This document shows, in pieces, positions 1 to 6,273 of a stretch of DNA of 7,825 bases (position 1 is its first letter; the number at the start of each line of letters is the position of its first letter). The DNA lies in contig RHFA01000061.1 in assembly GCA_003724275.1 (NCBI GenBank), forward strand, positions 1 to 7,825. Reading direction: 5' to 3'. Below the pieces are notes generated by a model. The model saw only the letters and a list, made by a program, of their open reading frames with translations. It had not been told where the DNA came from and made no database searches. The stretch comes from Thaumarchaeota archaeon S13 (GTDB lineage Archaea > Thermoproteota > Nitrososphaeria > Nitrososphaerales > Nitrosopumilaceae). The translations under genes were made by a program, and so were the position numbers.

Positions 1-86
1 AGCTCCCCTAGGCCACCATCTGCGGTAAACGTGGCGGCCTCCATGGAGGCCGCCACGTTTACCGCAGATGGTGGCCTAGGGGAGCT
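1..86. repeat. Perfect 86-bp inverted repeat at the window edge
   Basis: Bases 1-43 are the exact reverse complement of 44-86, with no spacer; the centre is CCATGG at 41-46. The right arm reads as a natural part of the surface-protein gene that follows. The left arm merely mirrors it, although its frame happens to lack stops. A perfect spacer-less palindrome at a sequence end is typical of a fold-back chimera from library preparation, multiple-displacement amplification or assembly. A true genomic palindrome cannot be excluded. I trust the gene sequence only from about 44 onward. Confidence 0.95.
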
Positions 87-1785
87 GACGCCATCCTACA
101 CCGAAGGCTCAACCACGGTCAGGCTGTCCGCGGCCACCGCGGCAGCAGACAACACGGTCTACACGGTAAGGATCTCTGGCGGCATAACGGACCTGGCGGG
201 CCACGGGCTAGCGCAGCACTCATTTACGATCTCGCGCAACGACGGCATTGGCCCGACCGTCCTAGACGCGTACTTTGCAGGCGCGAGGAGCAATTACCTG
301 GGTTTCGTGGTAAACGAGGCGCTGCGACCCGCCACCGTGGCCGCCGCCGACTTTAAGGTGACCGCCGATGGCTCCGACGCCGACCTCCTGCATCCCGGCG
401 CCGCCGCCTCCTATGCGCCGCTCTCTCGGACAGTATGGCTGCCCCTCGCCCAGAACGCGCCGTTTGACCAAAGACTTACGATCTCCATACCCGCAACAGT
501 GCTTGACGTGGCCGGAAACGCAATACTAACACGCGAGTTTGCCGTTCCCCACGTACGACTCGACCGAACCGTCGCAAGCCACGTGTTTGAGAGCCCAAAC
601 ACCATGGTGTACAAGCTTCGCGCCCCACTGGACGCGGCCAGCTTTGACAGCGCGACGTTTAGCATCACTCCCCCACTCGGCAGGCTCACCGCCACATACG
701 AGCCAGAATCGCTCGAGTTCCGCATCTCCACGTCAGTCGCCGCGACGGTGGGAATCGCATACAAAACCACCGCCACCAACCTGGTTGACATGCGGGAAGG
801 AGGCGTGCTAGCACGGAGTTCCACCGCCACGTACTCGGGCACGGGCAAGCCCGTGCCGCTCTCGGCGGCCTCGACGTCATCCACCACAACAGAGGTGCGC
901 TTTGGCGTGCCCGTGCAGTTTGGCGCCGACGTGACTCTGGCGCAGCACCGCCAGCACTGGACGGTGAGCGAGGAGGGCGTCACAAGAACCATAAGCGGCA
1001 TTGCCCCAAAGACGGACGACCCACTGGCGCTCGTCATAACGCACGACCCCCTCTCTGGCACGTCGCCCGCGCCGACGGTCACGTACACTGGGGCAACAGA
1101 CGACGCGGGCCGCGTGCGCGACAGGGCGGAGACGCCCAACGTCCAGGACGGCGGCCCGTTCCCCCTCGTCGCCACGGACGGCGTGCCGCCGCGCGCCTCG
1201 TCGCTTGCGCTCTCCATAGAGCGCGACGGAGAGCCCAGGGCCGGCGCGACGCACGCGCGCGCCGGCGACGACGTGGTCGTCAGGCTGGGTCTGAGCGAGC
1301 CGGCCGGAACGCCGAACCCGCGCCTCGTCGTCCTCGGGGACGCAGTAGACACTGCCCTGGCCTCCCCCGGCGACCGCTCAGCGTGGGCCAGCAGGTACAC
1401 CGTGCCGGCCAGCCCGCCGCAGGGGGCCGTGCTCTTTGGGATCACCACGCGCGACGGGGCCGGCAACGAGGCCGTCATTGACCGCACGAGCCTGACCTCC
1501 GGGGAGGCCATCCTCGACACGACGACCCCGACCTTTACGGCCAGCACGCGCAGCGCGACAGAGACGGTCGTCGAGTTTGCCGAGCCGGTCCACGGCACCC
1601 TCGCCGCCTCGGCCTGGACCGTGGGCGGGGCCAGGGCGCTCGGCGCGGCCCCGGCGGACGGCGCGGGGGCCCCGGAGGCGACCCTGGCAATCCCCCCGCA
1701 AGCGCCCGTCCGCTCGATCGTCCTCACGCACCCCCCGCTCGCGGGCACGGGCGAGGCGCCCGCGGTGGCCTACTCGCCGGCCTAG
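1..1785 (+). CDS. Large cell-surface protein with Ig-like repeats, 5' end missing
   Basis: The frame is open to the left edge, so the true start is outside the window; the ATG at 43 lies on the palindrome centre and is probably not a real start. The product is rich in Thr, Ala, Val, Asp and Gly and is built of beta-sandwich-like repeats. These carry recurring elements such as a D-x-AGN-like turn (near nt 183-210, 505-525 and 1456-1470) and a D-G/T-x-x-P domain boundary (near nt 241-258, 1165-1185 and 1519-1530). This resembles bacterial Ig-like (Big) and cadherin-like adhesion repeats. Two units align clearly: nt 871-1089 and nt 1540-1782, sharing a T-E-V-x-F start, a W-T-V core and a T-H-x-P-L-x-G-T end. 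No transmembrane anchor or LPXTG-like sorting motif follows the last repeat, and the stop cuts it where the earlier unit continues. I infer a secreted or S-layer-associated surface protein; ligand and exact family are unknown. Confidence 0.75.
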   Translation, partial: SSPRPPSAVNVAASMEAATFTADGGLGELTPSYTEGSTTVRLSAATAAADNTVYTVRISGGITDLAGHGLAQHSFTISRNDGIGPTVLDAYFAGARSNYLGFVVNEALRPATVAAADFKVTADGSDADLLHPGAAASYAPLSRTVWLPLAQNAPFDQRLTISIPATVLDVAGNAILTREFAVPHVRLDRTVASHVFESPNTMVYKLRAPLDAASFDSATFSITPPLGRLTATYEPESLEFRISTSVAATVGIAYKTTATNLVDMREGGVLARSSTATYSGTGKPVPLSAASTSSTTTEVRFGVPVQFGADVTLAQHRQHWTVSEEGVTRTISGIAPKTDDPLALVITHDPLSGTSPAPTVTYTGATDDAGRVRDRAETPNVQDGGPFPLVATDGVPPRASSLALSIERDGEPRAGATHARAGDDVVVRLGLSEPAGTPNPRLVVLGDAVDTALASPGDRSAWASRYTVPASPPQGAVLFGITTRDGAGNEAVIDRTSLTSGEAILDTTTPTFTASTRSATETVVEFAEPVHGTLAASAWTVGGARALGAAPADGAGAPEATLAIPPQAPVRSIVLTHPPLAGTGEAPAVAYSPA

Positions 1786-1798
1786 GATCCCCAAAAGC

Positions 1799-1805
1799 CT
1801 TAAAA
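1799..1805 (+). promoter_or_regulatory. TATA box of the thermosome gene
   Basis: CTTAAAA is the only A/T block in the 47-nt gap before the thermosome gene. Its centre is about 31 nt upstream of the ATG at 1833, which fits an archaeal TATA box giving a leaderless or nearly leaderless mRNA. No Shine-Dalgarno sequence is seen before the ATG. Confidence 0.7.
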
Positions 1806-1823
1806 GGGGCCGGATCCGGCCCC
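1806..1823. promoter_or_regulatory. 18-bp palindrome between TATA and start, candidate operator
   Basis: GGGGCCGGATCCGGCCCC is a perfect 18-bp palindrome directly following the TATA box and ending 9 nt before the ATG. It would span roughly -20 to -3 relative to the expected transcription start, where a repressor would block polymerase loading. Its core GGCCG-N4-CGGCC (1808-1821) recurs in the glnA promoter. The operator role is inferred from position only. Confidence 0.5.
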
Positions 1824-1832
1824 GCGCGCACA

Positions 1833-3524
1833 ATGAGCGTCCAGGCATCAAAGGCGAACATGCCCGTCGTCCTCCTCAAGGACGGCTCCACGGAGACAAA
1901 GGGCCGCGACGCGCACAAGAACAACATCCAGGCCTCAAAGATAGTCTCCGAGATAGTCTCGACGAGCCTCGGCCCGCGCGGCATGGACAAGATGCTAGTC
2001 GACACGCTCGGCGACGTGACCATAACGAACGACGGCGCGACGATACTAAAGGAGATAGACGTGCAGCATCCGGCCGCAAAGATGCTAGTAGAGATTGCAA
2101 AGACGACTGACAGCGAGGTCGGCGACGGGACGACCTCGGCAGTCGTCTTCGCCGGCGCGCTGCTAGAGCACGCCGAGGGCCTCCTCAACCAGAACGTCCA
2201 CCCGACCATAGTCGTCGACGGCTACCGCAAGGCCGCCTCGAGGGCCAGGGCCCTGCTCTCCGAGATAGCCGAGGGCGTCGAGGCCGGCGACAGGGCAATG
2301 CTCACAAAGGTCGCAAAGACCTCCATGCAGACAAAGCTCGTCCGCAAGGAGTCCGACGCGCTCGCCGAGATGGTCGTGAGGGCCGCGTTTGCAGTCGCCG
2401 AGAGGAACGGCGAGGCGTACGCCATGGACGACGACGACATAAAGGTCGAGAAAAAGGCCGGCGGGTCGATCGGCGACTCGGTGCTAGTCGAGGGCGTCGT
2501 GCTCGACAAGGAGGTCGTCCACTCGTCGATGCCAGGCAGCGTCTCCGGCGCGAGGATTGCCCTCGTCAACGCGGCCCTAGAGATAACAAAGACCGAGACG
2601 GACGCAAAGATCAACATACAGAGCCCCGAGCAGATGAAGGCGTTCCTCGACGAGGAGAACCGCATGCTCCAGGGCATGGTCGACAAGATCGTCGGCTCTG
2701 GCGCCAACGTCGTCCTCTGCCAAAAGGCGATCGACGACATGGCCCAGCACTATCTCGCAAAGGCCGGCGTGCTCGGCGTGCGCCGCATAAAGGAGAGCGA
2801 CATGACAAAGCTCTCGCGCGCGACGGGCGCGCGAATAGTCACAAACCTCGACGACCTCGCGGCCGGCGACCTCGGCTCGGCGGCCCTAGTCGAGGAGCGC
2901 AAGGTCGAGGAGGACAAGTGGGTGTTTATCGAGAGGTGCCAGCGCCCGAGGTCCGTCTCGCTGCTGCTGCGCGGCGGCTCGCAGAGGGTAGTGGACGAGG
3001 TCGACCGCTCCGTCCACGACGCGATAATGGTCGTAAAGGACGTGATGCAAAACCCCTCCGTCGTGGCCGGCGGCGGCGCGCCCGAGACGTACGCCGCGAC
3101 GCGCCTGCGCTCGTGGGCAAAGTCGCTCGAGGGCCGCGAGCAGCTCGCCGTGGAGCGCTTTGCCGACGCGCTCGAGGTCATACCGCTCACGCTCGCCGAG
3201 AACGCCGGCATGGACCCCATAGACACGCTCGCCTCGCTGCGCGCCAGGCAGATCCAGGGCGACAAGTGGACCGGCATCGACGTCCTCAAGTCGCGCATCG
3301 CAAACATGAAGGCAAGCGACATCGTCGAGCCGCTCGCAGTCAAGGAGCAGGTCGTCTCGGCGGCGTCCGAGGCCGCGTGCATGATACTGCGCATTGACGA
3401 CGTCGTCGCCACCGCAAAGTCCGCCGGCCCGCCGCCGGGCGGCCCCGAGGGGGGAGGCATGGGCGGAATGGGCGGCGGCATGCCCGGCATGGGGGGCATG
3501 GGCGGAATGGGCGACATGATGTGA
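1833..3524 (+). CDS. thsA: Thermosome subunit (group II chaperonin)
   Basis: This 563-residue protein is a full-length subunit of the archaeal ATP-driven protein-folding chamber, which assembles as stacked double rings with a built-in lid in the cytoplasm. Visible family motifs are LGPRGMDKML (46-55), NDGAT (66-70) and the ATP-binding GDGTT (97-101). Further on are the S-x-HDA segment with the expected catalytic Asp396, and GGGAPE (413-418), the second nucleotide-binding glycine motif. The apical and lid-protrusion region lies between about 215 and 370. The C-terminus (541-563) is a Gly-Met repeat tail like those projecting into the chamber of GroEL and thermosomes. The sequence is close to thaumarchaeal thermosomes as I recall them. 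The ATG start is supported by the upstream TATA box and the usual N-terminal length. It overlaps the next gene by four bases. Which paralogue (alpha or beta) it is cannot be told from one copy. Confidence 0.97.
   Translation: MSVQASKANMPVVLLKDGSTETKGRDAHKNNIQASKIVSEIVSTSLGPRGMDKMLVDTLGDVTITNDGATILKEIDVQHPAAKMLVEIAKTTDSEVGDGTTSAVVFAGALLEHAEGLLNQNVHPTIVVDGYRKAASRARALLSEIAEGVEAGDRAMLTKVAKTSMQTKLVRKESDALAEMVVRAAFAVAERNGEAYAMDDDDIKVEKKAGGSIGDSVLVEGVVLDKEVVHSSMPGSVSGARIALVNAALEITKTETDAKINIQSPEQMKAFLDEENRMLQGMVDKIVGSGANVVLCQKAIDDMAQHYLAKAGVLGVRRIKESDMTKLSRATGARIVTNLDDLAAGDLGSAALVEERKVEEDKWVFIERCQRPRSVSLLLRGGSQRVVDEVDRSVHDAIMVVKDVMQNPSVVAGGGAPETYAATRLRSWAKSLEGREQLAVERFADALEVIPLTLAENAGMDPIDTLASLRARQIQGDKWTGIDVLKSRIANMKASDIVEPLAVKEQVVSAASEAACMILRIDDVVATAKSAGPPPGGPEGGGMGGMGGGMPGMGGMGGMGDMM
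3453..3521 (+). repeat. Gly-Met tail-coding repeat of the thermosome
   Basis: This is a low-complexity stretch of GGC/GGA/ATG codons encoding GGM-type units, with one MPGM interruption and a final GDMM. It is coding sequence for the flexible chaperonin tail. The next gene's GTG start uses the last base of this tail and the stop codon. Confidence 0.85.
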
Positions 3525-3823
3525 GCGGCACGCCAAAGGGCGAGCCCACGCTTGGGCGCCGCACGCTTATCGGCATAAAGGGGGCATACCTCGCCGGCTT
3601 TTTCGCGCTGCTCTCTGGCATCTTTTACCCGTTCGTGAGCCAGGGCCCGCTAGGCGAGGTCATACTCGGCGTGCTCGTCCTGTTCCTGGGCCTCCTCGGC
3701 GGGATCGTCGTGTATAGGGCCGTGACCTCCGAGTCCGTCGTGCCGCTCCTCGTGCTCGGCTTTTCGATGGTCGCCTCGTCCTTTGGCCTCATACTATACA
3801 TGTCCGGCGCGCTGCCGGCCTAG
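3521..3823 (+). CDS. Small three-helix membrane protein, translationally coupled to thermosome
   Basis: A 100-residue hydrophobic protein of unknown function. A short basic N-terminal segment (residues 1-18) precedes three predicted membrane helices at about 21-40, 44-67 and 72-96. There is a Gly-rich second helix and no cysteines, histidines or recognisable catalytic motif. The GTG start at 3521 overlaps the thermosome TGA as GTGA, so translation is probably coupled and both genes share one mRNA; no promoter-like A/T block or ribosome-binding site was noted for it. The next in-frame start options would cut into the first helix. I do not recognise the family; conservation next to the chaperonin would be the main clue to its role. 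Confidence 0.8.
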   Translation: MSGTPKGEPTLGRRTLIGIKGAYLAGFFALLSGIFYPFVSQGPLGEVILGVLVLFLGLLGGIVVYRAVTSESVVPLLVLGFSMVASSFGLILYMSGALPA

Positions 3824-3829
3824 GGACCC

Positions 3830-5287
3830 CTAGACGTCAAAGTAGAGGTCAAACTCGTAGGGGTGGGGCCGTATGAGGACCTCGCGCTGGTCGCGCTTTT
3901 CTATCTCGACGATCATGTCGATCACGTCGGCCGTGAATATGGGCCCGAGGAACTTGCGGTCGGACTCTAGCTCGTCGAGGGCCTCGCCGAGGCTCGACGG
4001 CAGGACGCCGATGCCGCGCTTTACGCGCTCGCTCTTTGTCATCTTGAAGATGTCCTCGTGGACCGCGTCGCCGGGATCGACCTTTTTCTTTATCCCGTCT
4101 AGGCCCGCGGCCAGGACCGCCGCAAAGACGAGGTAGGGGTTGGCCGACGGGTCGGGCGCGCGGAACTCGAGGCGCTTTAGCGCAGAGTAGCCGCGGCCCC
4201 TAAAGTGCTTTGGTATGCGCACGATCGCCGAGCGGTTGCTCCCGCTCCATGCCATGTAGACGGGGGCCTCGTAGCCCGGCACGAGGCGGTGGTACGAGTT
4301 TGTCGTCGGGTTTGTGATCGCCGAAAGCGCGCGCGCGTGCGATATGATTCCGCCGCAAAAGTAGCGGCCGAGCTGGCTAAGCTCGTCGGGGTCGTCCTTG
4401 TCAAAGAACGCGTTCTTCTTGTCCTTCCAGAGGCTGACGTTCGTGTGCATTCCCGAGCCGGCGTCCATCGAGACGGGCTTTGGCATCATTGTGGCGACCT
4501 TGCCGTACTTTTTGGCGACGTTTCTCACGACAAACTTGTACGTCTGCGTCGAGTCCGCGGCGTTGGTCAGCGAGTCATAGCGGATGTCAATCTCGCACTG
4601 GCCCGCAGTCGCGACCTCGTGGTGGTGGTTGTCGCAGAGTATGCCAAACTCCTGGTTTAGCATGTTGACGCACTCGTTGCGAAACGGCGTGAGCGTGTCC
4701 GACGGCGTGCTCGGGTAATAGCCCTCCTGCAGGCCCATCGGGTAGCCGGCCCCGTTGCTGCTCCACGGGGCCTCGACGGACTCTATGGAATATGACTGGC
4801 CCTTGTACGGCGTGAGGACGTCCCACGTGACCTTGTCAAAGACGAAAAACTCGACCTCCGGCCCCCACATGCTCTCATACCCCTGCGAGGCGAGGTGGTC
4901 CTGGGCCTTTTGCGCGATGCCGCGCGGGTCGCGCGAGAGGCGCCCGCGGCCCATGCCCCAGTACACGTCGCAGAGCATGCGGGCCGTCCTGTTCTCGGTC
5001 ATCCACGGTATGTGCGCGTACGTGTTTGGGTCGGGCTTGAGGAGCAGGTCCGAGTCCTCTATCTCGGTAAACCCGACTATGGACGAGCCGTCGAGCTTTG
5101 GCAGGCCGTCGCGCATCTGCTCGGGCGTGAACGTGTCCGCCGATATCGTCGTGTGGTGAAAGCGGCCCGGGAGGCTCGTGAACTGGAGGTCGATGAACCT
5201 GACCTCCTCGTGGCGGATCTTTGAAAAGACCTCGTCGGGCGAGTAGCCCACGGGTATGGGCTTTCCGTGGCTGACCCTGTAAGGCAT
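3830..5287 (-). CDS. glnA: Glutamine synthetase, type I
   Basis: Encodes a 485-residue cytoplasmic enzyme making glutamine from glutamate, ammonium and ATP, the entry point for ammonia assimilation; GSI enzymes are dodecamers. Active-site motifs are complete: DGSSI (66-70), GPEVEFF with metal ligands E144/E146, HHHEVATAGQ with E224 and E232, GSGMH with H281, NPTTNSYHRLVPGYEAPV (326-343) with flap E340, NRSAIVRIP (351-359), and LEFRAPDP with E374/R376. Its length, the 150-180 segment and the HPYEFDLYF end resemble the GSI-beta class (E. coli type). However, the adenylylation Tyr in NLYDL is replaced by Phe (DIFKM, F414), so AMP-tagging there is impossible. The E. coli MHCH second His is Asn (N283). 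The frame is open upstream to 5578, but I chose the ATG at 5287: it gives the family length, has GAGGAG 6 nt upstream, and a TATA box about 40 nt upstream. The extension would overlap the divergent GINS gene. Confidence 0.97.
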   Translation of the reverse strand: MPYRVSHGKPIPVGYSPDEVFSKIRHEEVRFIDLQFTSLPGRFHHTTISADTFTPEQMRDGLPKLDGSSIVGFTEIEDSDLLLKPDPNTYAHIPWMTENRTARMLCDVYWGMGRGRLSRDPRGIAQKAQDHLASQGYESMWGPEVEFFVFDKVTWDVLTPYKGQSYSIESVEAPWSSNGAGYPMGLQEGYYPSTPSDTLTPFRNECVNMLNQEFGILCDNHHHEVATAGQCEIDIRYDSLTNAADSTQTYKFVVRNVAKKYGKVATMMPKPVSMDAGSGMHTNVSLWKDKKNAFFDKDDPDELSQLGRYFCGGIISHARALSAITNPTTNSYHRLVPGYEAPVYMAWSGSNRSAIVRIPKHFRGRGYSALKRLEFRAPDPSANPYLVFAAVLAAGLDGIKKKVDPGDAVHEDIFKMTKSERVKRGIGVLPSSLGEALDELESDRKFLGPIFTADVIDMIVEIEKRDQREVLIRPHPYEFDLYFDV

Positions 5288-5293
5288 CTCTTG

Positions 5294-5299
5294 CTCCTC
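5294..5299 (-). promoter_or_regulatory. Shine-Dalgarno site of glnA
   Basis: Read on the minus strand, GAGGAG lies 6 nt before the ATG at 5287. It fixes the glnA start and shows that this gene has a short leader, unlike its apparently leaderless neighbours. Confidence 0.65.
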
Positions 5300-5303
5300 G
5301 CGG

Positions 5304-5317
5304 GGCCGCGCCCGGCC
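5304..5317. promoter_or_regulatory. GGCCG-N4-CGGCC dyad in the glnA promoter
   Basis: GGCCGCGCCCGGCC is an inverted repeat with a 4-nt centre. It lies between the shared TATA element and the glnA start, ending about 6 nt from the TATA element. The half-sites and spacing match the core of the thermosome palindrome at 1808-1821, in an equivalent promoter position. It may be a regulator site. In such GC-rich DNA a chance match is possible. Confidence 0.35.
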
Positions 5318-5320
5318 GCC

Positions 5321-5332
5321 AACATTTAAGGA
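5321..5332. promoter_or_regulatory. Shared TATA element of the divergent glnA and GINS genes
   Basis: AACATTTAAGGA is the only A/T-rich block in the 67-nt gap between the two divergent starts. On the plus strand ATTTAAGG is centred about 28 nt before the GINS ATG (leaderless). On the minus strand CCTTAAAT is centred about 40 nt before the glnA ATG, leaving a leader of about 13 nt that contains the Shine-Dalgarno site. Both directions therefore probably use the same element. Confidence 0.6.
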
Positions 5333-5354
5333 TTGGGCGCCGGCGCGCGCGCGC

Positions 5355-5927
5355 ATGGCCCGGGAGGGACACGCAGACGCCGTCGCGCTCCACGCGCTAG
5401 TCGCCGCAGAGATGGCCTCCCCGCAGGTCCGCGAGATCGAGGCCGACACGTACCGCAGGGTCTCGGAGCTCATAGCGCGCCTCCGCGCCGAGGAGTACGA
5501 CGGCGTCGCCGAGAGGATGAAAGAGTCCCTCCTCTCCATAGTCACGGGCCTCGCGGTCCTCCTCGTCGAGGCGCGCATGTCAAAGTCGCCGCAGCCCGGC
5601 TCGGCCGACTATGCCAACCTGCTCGACGAGGAAAAGCGGGCCCTCGAGTTTGAGGACGAGGCCCGCGACGCGCGCTCGGCGGTCCTCTCGGCGGTCCTGG
5701 GCGGCAAGCCGCGCATACTCGAGACGATCTCCGAGCGCCACCGCAGGCGGCTCGCCGTCGTCGTCACGCGCCGGCCCATAGAGGCCCTCGTCGGGACGGA
5801 CATGCTCCAGTACGGGCCGTACGGCGAGCACGACATCGCTTGCCTCCCCCTAGAGAACGCCGTAACGCTCGAGGCGCAGGGGGCCGCGATACGCCTGCGC
5901 TGGGCCGACTTTGCGCACGGGCCCTAG
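5355..5927 (+). CDS. Replication complex subunit GINS51 (Sld5/Psf1-like)
   Basis: A 190-residue protein with the layout of archaeal GINS51 (GINS15). GINS joins MCM helicase and the Cdc45/RecJ-like protein in the replicative CMG complex on DNA. The N-terminal helical A domain spans about 10-130, including the segment around 32-77 that matches the conserved DFY...L.LRxxK helices of the family. The small beta-rich B domain is at about 133-182. It carries the family signature of a V-V-V strand, a VGTDMLQYGPY turn (146-156), then HDIACLPLENA (159-169) and a final hydrophobic strand. The ATG at 5355 is 28 nt from the TATA element, so the mRNA is probably leaderless. It is divergent from glnA. The N-terminal domain is more diverged than the B domain, so the subunit assignment (51 rather than 23) rests on the C-terminal position of the B domain. 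Confidence 0.82.
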   Translation: MAREGHADAVALHALVAAEMASPQVREIEADTYRRVSELIARLRAEEYDGVAERMKESLLSIVTGLAVLLVEARMSKSPQPGSADYANLLDEEKRALEFEDEARDARSAVLSAVLGGKPRILETISERHRRRLAVVVTRRPIEALVGTDMLQYGPYGEHDIACLPLENAVTLEAQGAAIRLRWADFAHGP

Positions 5928-5955
5928 CGCCCCCTGCGAGGCCCGCCGTGGGGCG
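5928..5955 (+). other. Hairpin directly after the GINS stop codon
   Basis: CGCCCC at 5928-5933 pairs with GGGGCG at 5950-5955, and an inner GCG/CGC pair (5936-5938 with 5944-5946) closes a five-base loop. There is no following T-run, so it is not a classical terminator. It may shape the 3' end of the GINS mRNA or begin a structured RNA. Confidence 0.35.
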
Positions 5956-5964
5956 AGGGCGGGA

Positions 5965-6030
5965 GTTTCCAAGCACCCTTGCGCCCGCGTGCGGAAACCG
6001 CAGGCTCTGGGCATTGGCGTTTTCAAGCAC
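5965..6030 (+). repeat. Direct repeat pair with an alternative-pairing partner
   Basis: GTTTCCAAGCAC (5965-5976) and GTTTTCAAGCAC (6019-6030) differ by one base and start 54 nt apart. Between them, GTGCGGAAAC (5989-5998) is complementary to either copy, with the same AA bulge. The first pairing is perfect; the second uses one G-U wobble as plus-strand RNA but would be a mismatch in minus-strand RNA. Confidence 0.5.
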
Positions 6031-6240
6031 AGGGGGCCTGCCCCAGAAATCCGCAAGGCAGCTGACGGGGAGACGAAAAGGCGGGGCGCAGAACGCAGGC
6101 CCGGGCCGTGGGCCGTCCAGCCTAGACGGGGCGCAGGGATGCTGGCGGCCGCGAGGGATCCTGTGCGGCGCGCCCCCGCAGCCGCGGGCACGCGGGCCGG
6201 CAGGGCCACGCGCCTGGCCGCGCGGCCCCCAGGCAACAAG

Positions 6241-6248
6241 ACAAATAG
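6241..6248 (+). promoter_or_regulatory. TATA-like element before the small membrane protein gene
   Basis: ACAAATAG sits in the A/T block CAAGACAAATAGG inside an otherwise very GC-rich stretch. Its centre is about 29 nt before the GTG at 6274, the spacing expected for a leaderless archaeal gene. It supports that GTG over the one at 6295. Confidence 0.45.
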
Positions 6249-6273
6249 GCGCCCCCGCGCCGGCCGCGCCGGC

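Larger units (their letters stand above)
5928..6240. other. Non-coding stretch rich in inverted and direct repeats
   Basis: No convincing gene is seen on either strand; frames are long only because stops are rare at this GC, and their translations are Arg/Ala/Gly/Pro-rich without family features. It contains a CGCCCC/GGGGCG hairpin (5928-5933 with 5950-5955) right after the GINS stop and a two-part stem (5965-5998). There is also a second copy of the stem's 5' side (6019-6030), a GGGG/CCCC hairpin (6032-6044), a repeated CGGGGCGCAG (6082-6091 and 6127-6136), and the palindrome GGCCCGGGCC (6098-6107). I could not match it to a tRNA, SRP RNA or RNase P RNA. A novel structured RNA or a degraded gene are both possible. 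Confidence 0.5.

Noticed and set aside
411..1748. Long open frame on the minus strand opposite the surface protein gene
   Set aside because: It is open only because the plus-strand gene is GC-rich and TAA/TAG-poor in that phase. The translation has no family features, and the plus frame carries clear Ig-like repeats.
5288..5578. N-terminal extension of glnA
   Set aside because: It would overlap the divergent GINS gene and both promoters. The ATG at 5287 gives normal family length and has a Shine-Dalgarno site.
5965..6030. Degenerate CRISPR array
   Set aside because: There are only two 12-nt copies, no further units and no cas genes; the repeat is better explained as RNA stem material.
5928..6273. 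SRP 7S RNA or RNase P RNA
   Set aside because: I searched by eye on both strands for the SRP helix-8 GGAAG/AGCAG signature and the RNase P GAGGAAAGUCC and ACAGAAA motifs, and found none.
5911..6273. Long N-terminal extension of the small membrane protein, or a gene on the minus strand
   Set aside because: The translations are Arg/Ala/Gly/Pro-rich without hydrophobic cores, and a TATA-like block just before 6274 indicates the start there.
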